DNA from: JAIBJN01 sp035461525
GTDB lineage: Bacteria; Actinomycetota; Thermoleophilia; Gaiellales; Gaiellaceae
Direction: 5' to 3'
DNA length: 12,312 bases
NCBI GenBank assembly: GCA_035461525.1
Contig: DATHVD010000058.1
Location: forward strand, 1 to 12,312
Made by a program: the position numbers and the translations under genes. This document shows, piece by piece, positions 6,011-12,312 of the stretch (its first letter is position 1; each line of letters begins with the position of its first letter). The notes beneath the pieces were generated by a model. It made no database searches. It was not told where the DNA came from and worked only from the letters and a program-made list of their open reading frames with translations.

Positions 6011-7111
6011 CTACGAGGGCGCGAGGCGGTAGACGGCGCCGCCCAGGTGGGCGACGAAGAGCTCGCCGGCGGCGCTCTCGCCGAAGGAGCTGATGTTGAG
6101 GTTCGTGTCGAGGAGCTGCCTGCGCGCCTTCGCGAGCTTCCCGTCCTTCACGTGGATGCGCCAGATCCGCCCGGTGCAGTAGTCGCCGAAGACGTAGCGG
6201 CCGCGAAGGCCGGAGAGCCTCGAGCCCCGGTAGACGTACCCGCCGGTGATCGAGCAGCCGAGCGAGCGCCCGTAGACGCTGACCGGCCAGACGCGCTTGC
6301 CCGGTCCCCGCAGGCCTCCGTGGGCGCAACCGCTCGCCCTGAGGCCCTCGTAGACGTTCCAGAGGAAGTTCTCGGGCGTCCCCCCGAGCCGACGCTTGGG
6401 CAGGGTCGAGACCTCCTCCCAGGCCGCCTGGCCCACGTCGCCGACGTAGAGGCGGCCCGTCCTGCGGTCGAAGGAGTAACGCCAAGGGTTCCTGAGGCCG
6501 TACGCGTCGATCCGCCAGCCCTGGCCGGCCGCCCGCGGGTCGATGCTCAGGAGCTTGCCGTGCCGGCTCCTCAGGTTCTGGGCGCGGCGGCCGGGGTCGC
6601 AGGAGCCGCCGCCGTCGCCCTGGCCGCTGTAGAGCCTGCCGTTGGGCCCGAAGGCCAGGTGGCCGCCGTTGTGGTTGCCTGCCGGCTGGGGGAGCCTGAG
6701 CAGCGTCCGCCGCGTCCCAGGGCGCACGCGGCTGTGATTCGCTCTCGCCCGGTACCGGACGACGCGGGTGTCGCCCGCCCGGTTCGTGAAGTTGACGTAG
6801 ACGAGGTGGTTGGTCGCGTAGGCCGCGTCGAACGCGATCGAGAAGAGCCCCTGCTCGTTCCCCGTCGAAACGGAGCCGCGGATGTCGAGGAAGACCGACC
6901 TGGCGCCCTGCCGCAGCTTCCAGACGCGGCCCTCCTTCTCGACGACGTAGAGCGTCCCCGCCGGGTCGCCGCTTCGGGCCGCCGTCACCTGCGTGACCGG
7001 CCCGAAGCCGTCGGCGACCTTCACCAGCCGGACGGCCGAGGCAGCGCCGGGGACGGCGAGCGCGAGGGCGAGCACGGCGAGGCAGACGGCGTAGACCCCG
7101 GGGCGATGCAC
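6011..7111 (-). CDS. Secreted PQQ-dependent sugar dehydrogenase-like beta-propeller protein (intact copy)
   Basis: A 366-aa protein of the glucose/sorbosone dehydrogenase (HHIP-like) family. A signal peptide is visible at residues 1-26 (hydrophobic core, then VPGAASA). Family motifs follow in order: GTLYVVEKEGRVW (52-64), GLFSIAFD (88-95), AGNHNGGHLAFGPNGRLY (144-161, with H148 at the position of the catalytic base in soluble glucose dehydrogenase), GDGGG (165-169), YGLRNPWR (204-211, with R207-N208 contacting PQQ in characterised members), and LYVGDVGQAAWEEV (221-234). The protein is predicted to be extracytoplasmic and to oxidise a sugar or aldose-like substrate, but the substrate is unknown. 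It lies 42 bases downstream of a damaged paralogue. The GTG start at 7111 is six bases after a TACCGT -10 box, so it probably has its own promoter. Confidence 0.82.
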   Translation of the reverse strand: MHRPGVYAVCLAVLALALAVPGAASAVRLVKVADGFGPVTQVTAARSGDPAGTLYVVEKEGRVWKLRQGARSVFLDIRGSVSTGNEQGLFSIAFDAAYATNHLVYVNFTNRAGDTRVVRYRARANHSRVRPGTRRTLLRLPQPAGNHNGGHLAFGPNGRLYSGQGDGGGSCDPGRRAQNLRSRHGKLLSIDPRAAGQGWRIDAYGLRNPWRYSFDRRTGRLYVGDVGQAAWEEVSTLPKRRLGGTPENFLWNVYEGLRASGCAHGGLRGPGKRVWPVSVYGRSLGCSITGGYVYRGSRLSGLRGRYVFGDYCTGRIWRIHVKDGKLAKARRQLLDTNLNISSFGESAAGELFVAHLGGAVYRLAPS

Positions 7112-7117
7112 AGGCTC

Positions 7118-7123
7118 ACGGTA
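7118..7123 (-). promoter_or_regulatory. Putative -10 box TACCGT for the intact PQQ dehydrogenase-like gene
   Basis: TACCGT fits TANNNT and ends six bases before the GTG at 7111 with no Shine-Dalgarno. It suggests independent, leaderless transcription rather than read-through from the broken paralogue. Confidence 0.45.
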
Positions 7124-7153
7124 GCCAATCGTGCGGCGGCCATCCGTCCGCCG

Positions 7154-8103
7154 TCACCGGACCAGGCGGTACACGCCGCCGTCCCGATCCGTGACGTGGA
7201 TCTCGCCGTTGACGCCCTCGCCGACCGACGTCAGGCGCAGGTCGCTGTCGACCACGAGCCGGCGCTTCCGCGTCACCTCGCCGTCGCGGTAGAGGAGCCG
7301 CCAGATCCTGCCGGTGCAGTGGTCCCCGAAGAAGTACCACCCTCGCTGCCTCTTCAGCGCCCGGCCCCGGTAGACGTGGCCGCCGATGACAGCGCAGCCG
7401 GCCTTGCGTCCATAGACGGTGATCGGCAGGACGCGCCGGCCGGGCCCGCGGAGCCGGGCGTCCGGGCAGGTCTCCGCCCCGCCCCTCGTAGGCGTTCCAG
7501 AGGCGACCCGCCAGCCCTGCGCGAGCCTGCGCGGGTCCAGGCTCAGGAGGCTCCCGTGCCGGCGCCAGAGCTTCTGCGCGAGCCCGTTCGGGTCGCAGAC
7601 GCCGCCGCCGTCGCCGAGGCCCACGTACAGGCGGCCGTTGCGCCCGACCTGGAGCCGGCCGCCGTTGTGGAACGGATCGGGCTGCCTCACGCGGAGGAGG
7701 AGGCGCCGCGACTCGAGCACGACGCCGGTGCGATCGGGGTTGGCGCGGAAGCGGAGGACGCGCGTGTTCCCGGCGAGGTTCGTGAATCCGACGTACAGGA
7801 GGCCGTTCGCGGCGTAGTCCGGGTCGAAGGCGATCGAGTGGAGCCCCCGCTCGCCCGTGCAGCAGGAGACTTCGGCGCTCAGGAAGAGCGCCCGGTCGTC
7901 CTTCACCTTCCAGATCGTGCCCGCCCGCTCGACGACGTACAGGGTGCCCGGCGGCTCGCCGCTCCTGGGCGCGGTCACCTGGTAACGAAGCCGAACTCGC
8001 CGGCCACGAGCCGGAGCTCGAGAGCGGAGGCCGTGCCGGGCAGGGCCAGCCCGACCAGGAGGGCCGCGAGCGCCGCCGCGACCAGGCCGGGTGGACGCCG
8101 CAT
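7154..8103 (-). pseudogene. PQQ-dependent sugar dehydrogenase-like paralogue, frameshifted and internally deleted
   Basis: The ATG at 8103 opens a signal peptide (MRRPPGLVAAALAALLVG, then ALPGTASA) and the mature start LRLVAGEFGFVT, then stops at 7975-7977. One extra C in the ACCAGG run would continue it as VTQVTAPRSGEPPGTLYVVE, aligned with the neighbour's VTQVTAARSGDPAGTLYVVE. The rest is open to 7154 and keeps HNGGRLQVGRNGRLY and GDGGG. A second lesion lies at about 7474-7507. After GWRV about 48 codons are missing relative to the neighbour, including the whole GLRNPWR and VGDVGQ block, and LWNAYEG is readable only in another frame before the original frame resumes at AETCPDARLRGPGRRV. With the Arg-Asn PQQ contacts gone the product should be inactive. 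The simplest reading is a decaying tandem duplicate. The one-base shifts could be assembly errors, but a deletion of about 48 codons is harder to explain that way. Confidence 0.7.
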
Positions 8104-8110
8104 GGCGTCA

Positions 8111-8116
8111 ACCGTA
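8111..8116 (-). promoter_or_regulatory. Putative -10 box TACGGT for the broken PQQ paralogue
   Basis: TACGGT fits TANNNT and ends seven bases before the ATG at 8103. It lies in the 18-bp gap after the hydrolase stop, so the decayed gene may still be transcribed. Confidence 0.4.
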
Positions 8117-8121
8117 GAGGA

Positions 8122-8976
8122 TCAGGCCGCTTCCGTCTCGGCGCGCTTGTCCCAGTAGCGGCGCAGACCGGCGTACGACTGCGCGAACGGCCCCGCCTGC
8201 TGGAAGAGGGTGGCGGTCGCCGGGTCGCCGTCCGCCCGCAGGTCGTCCTCGGCCGCCCGCACGAAGTCCTCCTCGGAGCCGGTGCGCGCCCGCTCGGCCC
8301 ACACGCGCAGGGCGGCCCGCAGGCGCTCCAGGTGCTCGCCGGGGTCGTCGACGACGCCGAAGTGCGGCAGGCAGAGCCGCTCGGGGGCGCGCTCGGCTAT
8401 CGCGTCGATAGTCCGCTCCCAGGCCTCGACGTCGATGTCGGGCGGCGGCGCGACCGGGGCGACGAAGCCCGCGGGCGGGATGCGCACGCCGGCGGCGTCA
8501 CCCGCGAAGCACGAGCCGCCGGGAGCGAGGTAGGAGACGTGGTGCGAGGCGTGGCCCGGCGTCGGAAAGGCCTCGAGCCCGAGCGCGCGCGCGCCGACGA
8601 CCCGCACGTTCTCCCCGGGGACGGGCAGGAGGTCGCCCCAGAGGCGGTCGAAGCTCTCCCCGTACAGGCGCCGCGCGCTGCGCTCGAGCCGGCTCGGGTC
8701 GATGAGGTGCGGGGCGCCGACCTCGCTCACGTGCACGAGCAGGCCGGGGTTCTCGCGAACGAGCGTTCCCGCGGCGCCGGCGTGGTCGAGGTGGATATGC
8801 GTCAGCAGGAGGTGGCGGAGAGCCCCGACCTCGAGGCCCCGGGCGGCGAGCGCGGCACGAAGCGCGCCCAGGCAGCTCGCCGGGCCGCAGTCCACGAGCG
8901 CGGGCTCGTCGCCGTCGAGCAGGTACGAGCCGACGACCCGCTCGCTGCCCAGGTGCCTGAGATCGAGAAGCTCCAC
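8122..8976 (-). CDS. Metallo-beta-lactamase-fold hydrolase
   Basis: A 284-aa protein. The zinc-binding HxHxDH motif is THIHLDHAG (H60, H62, D64, H65). Further ligands follow in the expected order: H142 in FPTPGHASHH, D160 in CFAGDAAG, and H205 in CLPHFGVVDD. The binuclear metal site therefore looks complete, with glyoxalase II-like spacing. The N-terminal SYLLDGDEPALVDCGP strand pair is typical. Substrates in this superfamily range from thioesters to nucleotides, so none can be named. The C-terminal 60-70 residues (about 215-284) form an extra, mainly helical tail. The gene is the last of a three-gene operon, starting with GTG nine bases after the final base of the cupredoxin stop; no clear Shine-Dalgarno precedes it, so translational coupling is likely. 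Confidence 0.82.
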   Translation of the reverse strand: MELLDLRHLGSERVVGSYLLDGDEPALVDCGPASCLGALRAALAARGLEVGALRHLLLTHIHLDHAGAAGTLVRENPGLLVHVSEVGAPHLIDPSRLERSARRLYGESFDRLWGDLLPVPGENVRVVGARALGLEAFPTPGHASHHVSYLAPGGSCFAGDAAGVRIPPAGFVAPVAPPPDIDVEAWERTIDAIAERAPERLCLPHFGVVDDPGEHLERLRAALRVWAERARTGSEEDFVRAAEDDLRADGDPATATLFQQAGPFAQSYAGLRRYWDKRAETEAA

Positions 8977-8984
8977 GCGACGCG

Positions 8985-9401
8985 CTACTCGACGGTGAGG
9001 GTGCCCTCCATGCCGGCCTCGCGGTGGCCCGGAACGGAGCAGAAGAAGGTGTACTCGCCCGGTTCGAGCGTGACCGTGAAGGAGTCCGACGCGCCGGTGA
9101 TCACCTCCGTCTGGGCGCCGTCGACGCCCTCGATGACGACGTCGTGGGGCACGTCCGAGTCGTTCGTGAACTCGACGGTGACCTCTCCCGCGGGCGCTGA
9201 GAGGGAGGTCGTGTCGAAGGCGAGGTTTCCGTCGGGGTCGGCGGCGATCTGGAGGGTCGTCGCTTCGCCGTTCCCGGCGGCGGGCTCTTCCGTCGCCGCC
9301 CCGTTGCCGTTGCCGTTGCCGTCGTCGTCCCCGCCGCAGGCCGCGAGCCCGAGGGCGAGCGCGAGCACGGCCGGAAGAAGGAAGAGGATGCGTCGTGTCA
9401 T
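8985..9401 (-). CDS. Cupredoxin-domain lipoprotein (plastocyanin/azurin-like)
   Basis: A 138-aa protein. Residues 1-21 form a lipoprotein signal peptide with lipobox LAAC and acylated C22. A flexible acidic/Gly-Asn linker follows (about 23-50, GGDDDGNGNGNG). The cupredoxin domain occupies about 50-138 and keeps all four type 1 copper ligands: H86 in VPHDVVIEG, then C121, H126 and M131 in FFCSVPGHREAGM. The predicted role is electron transfer or copper binding on the outer face of the membrane. The start ATG at 9401 overlaps the upstream stop as ATGA (9398-9401) and has AAAGGAG four bases upstream, so translation is coupled to the membrane protein gene. The partner for electron transfer is unknown. 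Confidence 0.88.
   Translation of the reverse strand: MTRRILFLLPAVLALALGLAACGGDDDGNGNGNGAATEEPAAGNGEATTLQIAADPDGNLAFDTTSLSAPAGEVTVEFTNDSDVPHDVVIEGVDGAQTEVITGASDSFTVTLEPGEYTFFCSVPGHREAGMEGTLTVE
9301..9318. repeat. Three tandem copies of a 6-bp unit in the lipoprotein linker
   Basis: CCGTTG is repeated three times on the plus strand and encodes the Gly-Asn repeats of the cupredoxin linker. The unit length keeps the frame, so slippage would change linker length without breaking the gene. Confidence 0.7.
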
Positions 9402-10336
9402 GCGGCTCCTTTCGTCGCTGGAGGCACTTCCACGGTACCTACGCGGCGCGCGGCCAAGTAGATGAGAAGAGCCGCCGCGACGAGGGCCGCCCACGCCGGC
9501 GAGGCCTCGGGGACGATGAGGCTCGGGATCTCCAGCGAGGTCGCCCCGCGCTTGACGAGCTGTTCGAGCCAGAAGTCCTGCACGGCGTTCGCGAGACCGT
9601 AGGCGAACATGAGGGCGAGGTAGACGCCGAGGACGACGCGAGCGACGCCCGGACGCATCTGCTGGAGCGGGCGCGAGAGCGCGAGCGCCGTGAGCGCGAG
9701 CAGCGTCCCGTCCATCCCGTGGTGGTGGCCGAGATGGACGGCGATGAGGTTCGGGTAGCCGGGCTCGGGCGCCGGCTCGCCGGTGAGGAAGACGACGCCC
9801 AGGAGGGGCACGCGGTCGAGCGTGAAGCCGATCTCCGCGGCGATCCACGGGAGCGACGCGGCGACGAGGACGGCGGCGAAGACGAGGCGGGCGACGTCCG
9901 GCGGGCCGAACGGCAGGCTCTCGCCGGTCCCGCCTCGGGCGAGCGCGAGCGCCAGGAGCGCGACGGCGAGGAGGACGCCGGCGCCGGCGAGTGCGTTGAC
10001 GGGCCTGGCGTCGAGGTCCGCCTGCGTGACGACGCCCGGCCACGCGACCGTCGCGCAGAGCAGGACGGAGACGGCCGCGGCGGCGGCGGCGAACCGCGTG
10101 CGCAGCCGCTCCGCGGCGAGCACGGCCACCGCGGCCGCGGCGAAGGCGGTGGGGTAGTTGAGGAAGACGAGCGCTCTGCCCGCGCCGCGTGCGAGCGGCG
10201 CGGCGTCGACGTTGTAGAGCTCCTCGACCGGAAGCCGGGCGTACGTGACGAAGACGGCCAGGGCGACCGCCCCGAACGCGGCCGAGACCACGAGAGCTTC
10301 GGCGAGACCGGGCCGGCGGGCCTCGGGCGCGCTCAC
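9398..10336 (-). CDS. Multi-pass membrane protein with His cluster, family not recognised
   Basis: A 312-aa protein with seven to eight hydrophobic segments, at about residues 13-33, 55-75, 82-102, 113-133, 149-170, 209-222, 232-256 and 280-298. The most striking feature is a polar cluster VHLGHHHGMDG (H201, H204-H206, M208) at the mouth of a helix. A second polar-aromatic patch, YGLANAVQDFW, lies at 246-256. Clustered His and Met at a membrane surface could bind a metal or haem; this is inference only. I cannot name the family. It heads an operon with a copper lipoprotein (4-bp overlap) and a metal-dependent hydrolase. I chose GTG 10336 over the upstream ATG 10360 because TAGTGT lies exactly seven bases before it, and because ATG 10360 would overlap the start codon of the divergent gene. 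Confidence 0.65.
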   Translation of the reverse strand: MSAPEARRPGLAEALVVSAAFGAVALAVFVTYARLPVEELYNVDAAPLARGAGRALVFLNYPTAFAAAAVAVLAAERLRTRFAAAAAAVSVLLCATVAWPGVVTQADLDARPVNALAGAGVLLAVALLALALARGGTGESLPFGPPDVARLVFAAVLVAASLPWIAAEIGFTLDRVPLLGVVFLTGEPAPEPGYPNLIAVHLGHHHGMDGTLLALTALALSRPLQQMRPGVARVVLGVYLALMFAYGLANAVQDFWLEQLVKRGATSLEIPSLIVPEASPAWAALVAAALLIYLAARRVGTVEVPPATKGAA

Positions 10337-10342
10337 GCAACC

Positions 10343-10348
10343 TACACT
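10343..10348 (+). promoter_or_regulatory. Putative -10 box TACACT for the cyclase/ATPase gene
   Basis: TACACT fits TANNNT and ends ten bases before ATG 10359, with no Shine-Dalgarno. It shares five bases with the opposing -10 box, so the two promoters probably exclude each other at any moment. Confidence 0.4.
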
Positions 10349-10349
10349 A
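10344..10349 (-). promoter_or_regulatory. Putative -10 box TAGTGT for the membrane protein operon
   Basis: On the minus strand TAGTGT matches TANNNT and ends seven bases before GTG 10336, the classic leaderless arrangement. It overlaps the -10 box of the divergent gene by five bases. Confidence 0.45.
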
Positions 10350-10358
10350 CTCCCGGCC

Positions 10359-12312
10359 ATGTTCGATTGCGACTCCTGCGGCTTCGCCAACAGGCCGGGG
10401 GCGCTCTATTGCGGGAGCTGCGGCGAGCAGCTCGGGCGCGCCTGCGGATCCTGCGGGGCCGTCGTCGCGCCGGGGCTCGCCTTCTGCACGAGCTGCGGCG
10501 CGGCGGTCGAGCCCGGCGCGGTCCCCGTCCGCGAGGAGCGCAAGGTCGTCACCGTCCTCTTCGCCGACCTCGTCGGCTTCACGGGCCGTGCCGAGCGCCT
10601 CGACCCGGAGGACGTCCGCCGGTTGCTCGCGCCGTACCACGCCCGGCTGAAGACCGAGCTCGAGAGCTATGGCGGCACCGTGGAGAAGTTCATCGGCGAC
10701 GCCGTCGTCGCCCTCTTCGGCGCGCCGCTCGCGCACGAGGACGACCCCGAGCGTGGCGTCCGCGCTGCAGTGGCCGTCCGCGAGGCGATCGGCGAGCTGA
10801 ACGCAGCGGACTCCACGCTCGGGCTCCACGTCCGCATCGGGGTGACGACCGGCGAGGCGATGATCGCCCTGCACGCGCGGCCCGCCGAGGGAGAGGGCAT
10901 GGCCGCCGGCGACGTCGTCAACACATGCTCGCGGCTCCAGGCAGCGGCCCCCGTAGACGGGATCCTCGTCGACGAAGCCACCCACCGCGCGACGGCGAGC
11001 GTGATCGAGTACCGCGAGGCCGAGCCGGTCCAGGCGAAGGGGAAGGCGGAGCCGATCGCCGTCTGGGAGGCGATCGCGCCGCGCACCCGCCTCGGCGTCG
11101 ACATGGCCTTCCGCGGCGGCGCGGAGCTCGTCGGCCGCGACGAGGAGCTGCGTCTCCTCCGCGACGCCGTGGGCCGCGCCGAGCGCGAGCACGCGCCCCA
11201 GCTCGTCACGATCGTGGGAGCGCCGGGGCTCGGCAAGAGCCGGCTCCTCTTCGAGCTCTACGCCGCCCTCCAGGCCGATCCCGCCGTCTTCGCGTACTGG
11301 CGGCAGGGCCGCTCCCTGCCCTACGGCGAAGGAGTCAGCTTCTGGGCGCTCGGGGAGATCCTGAAGGCGCAGGCCGGGATCCTGGAGTCGGACGCCGCCG
11401 ACCAGGCGTCGGAGAAGCTCCTCGCGGCGATCGGAGCGGTCCTCCCGGACGTGTCCGAGGCCGCGTGGGTCGCGGAGCACCTGCGCCCGCTTGCCGGCCT
11501 CGCCGGCTCGCTCGAGGCGGCCGCCGACAGCCGCCGCGAGGCGTTTGCCGCCTGGCGCCGGTTCTTCGAGGCGCTCGCGGAGCAGCGCCCGCTCATCCTT
11601 GTCTTCGAAGACCTCCACTGGGCCGACGACGGGCTTCTCGACTTCGTCGACCACCTCTCGGACTGGGCCTCGGGCGTCCCGCTCCTGGTCATCTGCACCG
11701 CGCGGCCCGAGCTGCTCGAGCGCCGCCCCGACTGGGGCGGCGGCAAGCGCCGTGCCTTGACGATCTCGCTGTCCCCGCTCTCGGACGCCGAGACCGAGCG
11801 CCTCCTCGCCTCGCTCGCCGTAAGGATGAGGGCGGCCAACGACCGCCGCGCGAGCCTCGTCGCCCGCGCGGGAGGCAACCCGCTCTACGCGGAGGAGTAC
11901 GCGCGCATGCTCGCCGCAGCGGACGCGCCCGCAGGGATACCGCTGCCGGAGACGATCCAGGGCGTGATCGCCGCGCGGCTCGACACCCTGCCTCCCGACG
12001 AGAAGGGGCTGGTGCAGGCCGCCGCCGTCGTCGGCAAGGTCTTCTGGGCCGGCGCGGTCGCCACAGTTGCCGGGCGCGCGCCCGGGGACGTCGAGGAGGG
12101 TCTGCGCCAGCTCGACCGCAAGGAGTTCGTCCGTCGCGAGCGCCGCTCGTCGGTCGCGGGCGAGACCGCGTACGTCTTCCGCCACGTGCTCGTCCGCGAC
12201 GTCGCCTACGGCCAGATCCCGCGCGCCGGGCGGGCCGAGAGCCACCTCCTGGCCGCGGAGTGGATCGAGTCGCTCGTCGGCGATCGGCACGAGGACGTCG
12301 CCGACCTGCTCG
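10359..12312 (+). CDS. Double zinc ribbon, class III adenylate/guanylate cyclase and AAA ATPase protein (3'-truncated)
   Basis: 651 codons are visible and the frame runs off the window. Residues 4-46 form two tandem zinc ribbons (C4-x2-C7, C18-x2-C21 and C29-x2-C32, C43-x2-C46). The cyclase domain (about 60-240) has a complete active site: metal Asp D70 in FADLVGFT, K110 and second metal Asp D114 in EKFIGDAVVALFG, D185 in GDVVNTCSRLQ, and N188 and R192 for the transition state. A STAND/AAA-type ATPase follows: LVGRDEEL (257-264), Walker A GAPGLGKSR (287-295) and Walker B LILVFEDLHWADD (412-424). Family members usually continue into a TPR-like region, presumably beyond the edge. The predicted role is regulated cyclic nucleotide synthesis in the cytoplasm; the input signal is unknown. 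It is divergent from the membrane protein operon across 22 bp. Confidence 0.9.
   Translation, partial: MFDCDSCGFANRPGALYCGSCGEQLGRACGSCGAVVAPGLAFCTSCGAAVEPGAVPVREERKVVTVLFADLVGFTGRAERLDPEDVRRLLAPYHARLKTELESYGGTVEKFIGDAVVALFGAPLAHEDDPERGVRAAVAVREAIGELNAADSTLGLHVRIGVTTGEAMIALHARPAEGEGMAAGDVVNTCSRLQAAAPVDGILVDEATHRATASVIEYREAEPVQAKGKAEPIAVWEAIAPRTRLGVDMAFRGGAELVGRDEELRLLRDAVGRAEREHAPQLVTIVGAPGLGKSRLLFELYAALQADPAVFAYWRQGRSLPYGEGVSFWALGEILKAQAGILESDAADQASEKLLAAIGAVLPDVSEAAWVAEHLRPLAGLAGSLEAAADSRREAFAAWRRFFEALAEQRPLILVFEDLHWADDGLLDFVDHLSDWASGVPLLVICTARPELLERRPDWGGGKRRALTISLSPLSDAETERLLASLAVRMRAANDRRASLVARAGGNPLYAEEYARMLAAADAPAGIPLPETIQGVIAARLDTLPPDEKGLVQAAAVVGKVFWAGAVATVAGRAPGDVEEGLRQLDRKEFVRRERRSSVAGETAYVFRHVLVRDVAYGQIPRAGRAESHLLAAEWIESLVGDRHEDVADLL

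Noticed and set aside
5951..8158. 735-codon plus-strand open frame across both PQQ dehydrogenase genes
   Set aside because: It is antisense to two recognisable paralogues. Its own product is Ala/Val/Arg/Pro-rich, and its internal similarity merely mirrors the duplication on the other strand.
10337..10390. Longer starts for the membrane protein (10360 or 10390)
   Set aside because: They would run through the start codon of the divergent cyclase gene and through its own best -10 box. GTG 10336 is placed exactly for a leaderless start.
10347..12290. 647-codon minus-strand open frame opposite the cyclase/ATPase
   Set aside because: It is the shadow of a clearly conserved plus-strand gene. No motifs are visible and amino-acid use is skewed to Arg/Asp/Gly.

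Overview
The window is very GC-rich (third codon positions are nearly all G or C) and looks like chromosomal DNA of a high-GC actinobacterium, probably of the class Thermoleophilia. The best lineage clue is the exported protein at 4651-5208. Its N-terminus combines one hydrophobic signal segment with a short Lys/Ile-rich 'IGAADIKKDAIRGKHIKAKA' stretch, a pattern I associate with Solirubrobacterales and Gaiellales. The CapA, ornithine-cyclodeaminase-like and zinc-ribbon/cyclase/ATPase genes fit that reading. I see no phage, transposon, CRISPR, tRNA or rRNA.

Layout from left to right. (1) 1-677 (+): 3' part of a CapA-family gene, frameshifted near its end at a perfect 17-bp inverted repeat. (2) 684-960 (-): two very short genes, a 46-aa membrane protein and an upstream small ORF with a strong ribosome binding site and an apparent frameshift. 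(3) 1009-3500 (-): a hydroxymethylglutaryl-CoA-lyase-type gene whose stop overlaps the start of a GT-C membrane glycosyltransferase by one base. (4) 3615-4577 (+): an ornithine cyclodeaminase/mu-crystallin family gene, divergent from the lyase. (5) 4651-5208 (+): the small exported protein. (6) 5224-5952 (-): a two-domain sulfurtransferase of mercaptopyruvate type. (7) 6011-8103 (-): two tandem PQQ-type sugar dehydrogenase-like secreted proteins. The upstream copy is broken and has lost the segment holding the Arg-Asn PQQ-contact motif. (8) 8122-10336 (-): a three-gene operon of an unrecognised multi-pass membrane protein with a His cluster, a cupredoxin lipoprotein and a metallo-beta-lactamase-fold hydrolase. 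(9) 10359 to the window edge (+): a double-zinc-ribbon, class III nucleotide cyclase, AAA ATPase signalling protein, truncated by the window.

Intergenic spaces are short. The recurring regulatory pattern is a TANNNT -10 element 6-11 nt upstream of the start codon with no Shine-Dalgarno, which suggests leaderless transcription for about seven genes. Genes with clear Shine-Dalgarno sequences are the two short genes at 684-960, the exported protein and the cupredoxin.

The window looks mostly like ordinary housekeeping and accessory chromosome. I found no convincing new multi-gene system. The points most worth a second look are the decayed PQQ paralogue, the membrane protein/cupredoxin operon, the 22-bp divergent promoter at 10337-10358, and a set of apparent frameshifts in G/C runs that may be assembly errors.
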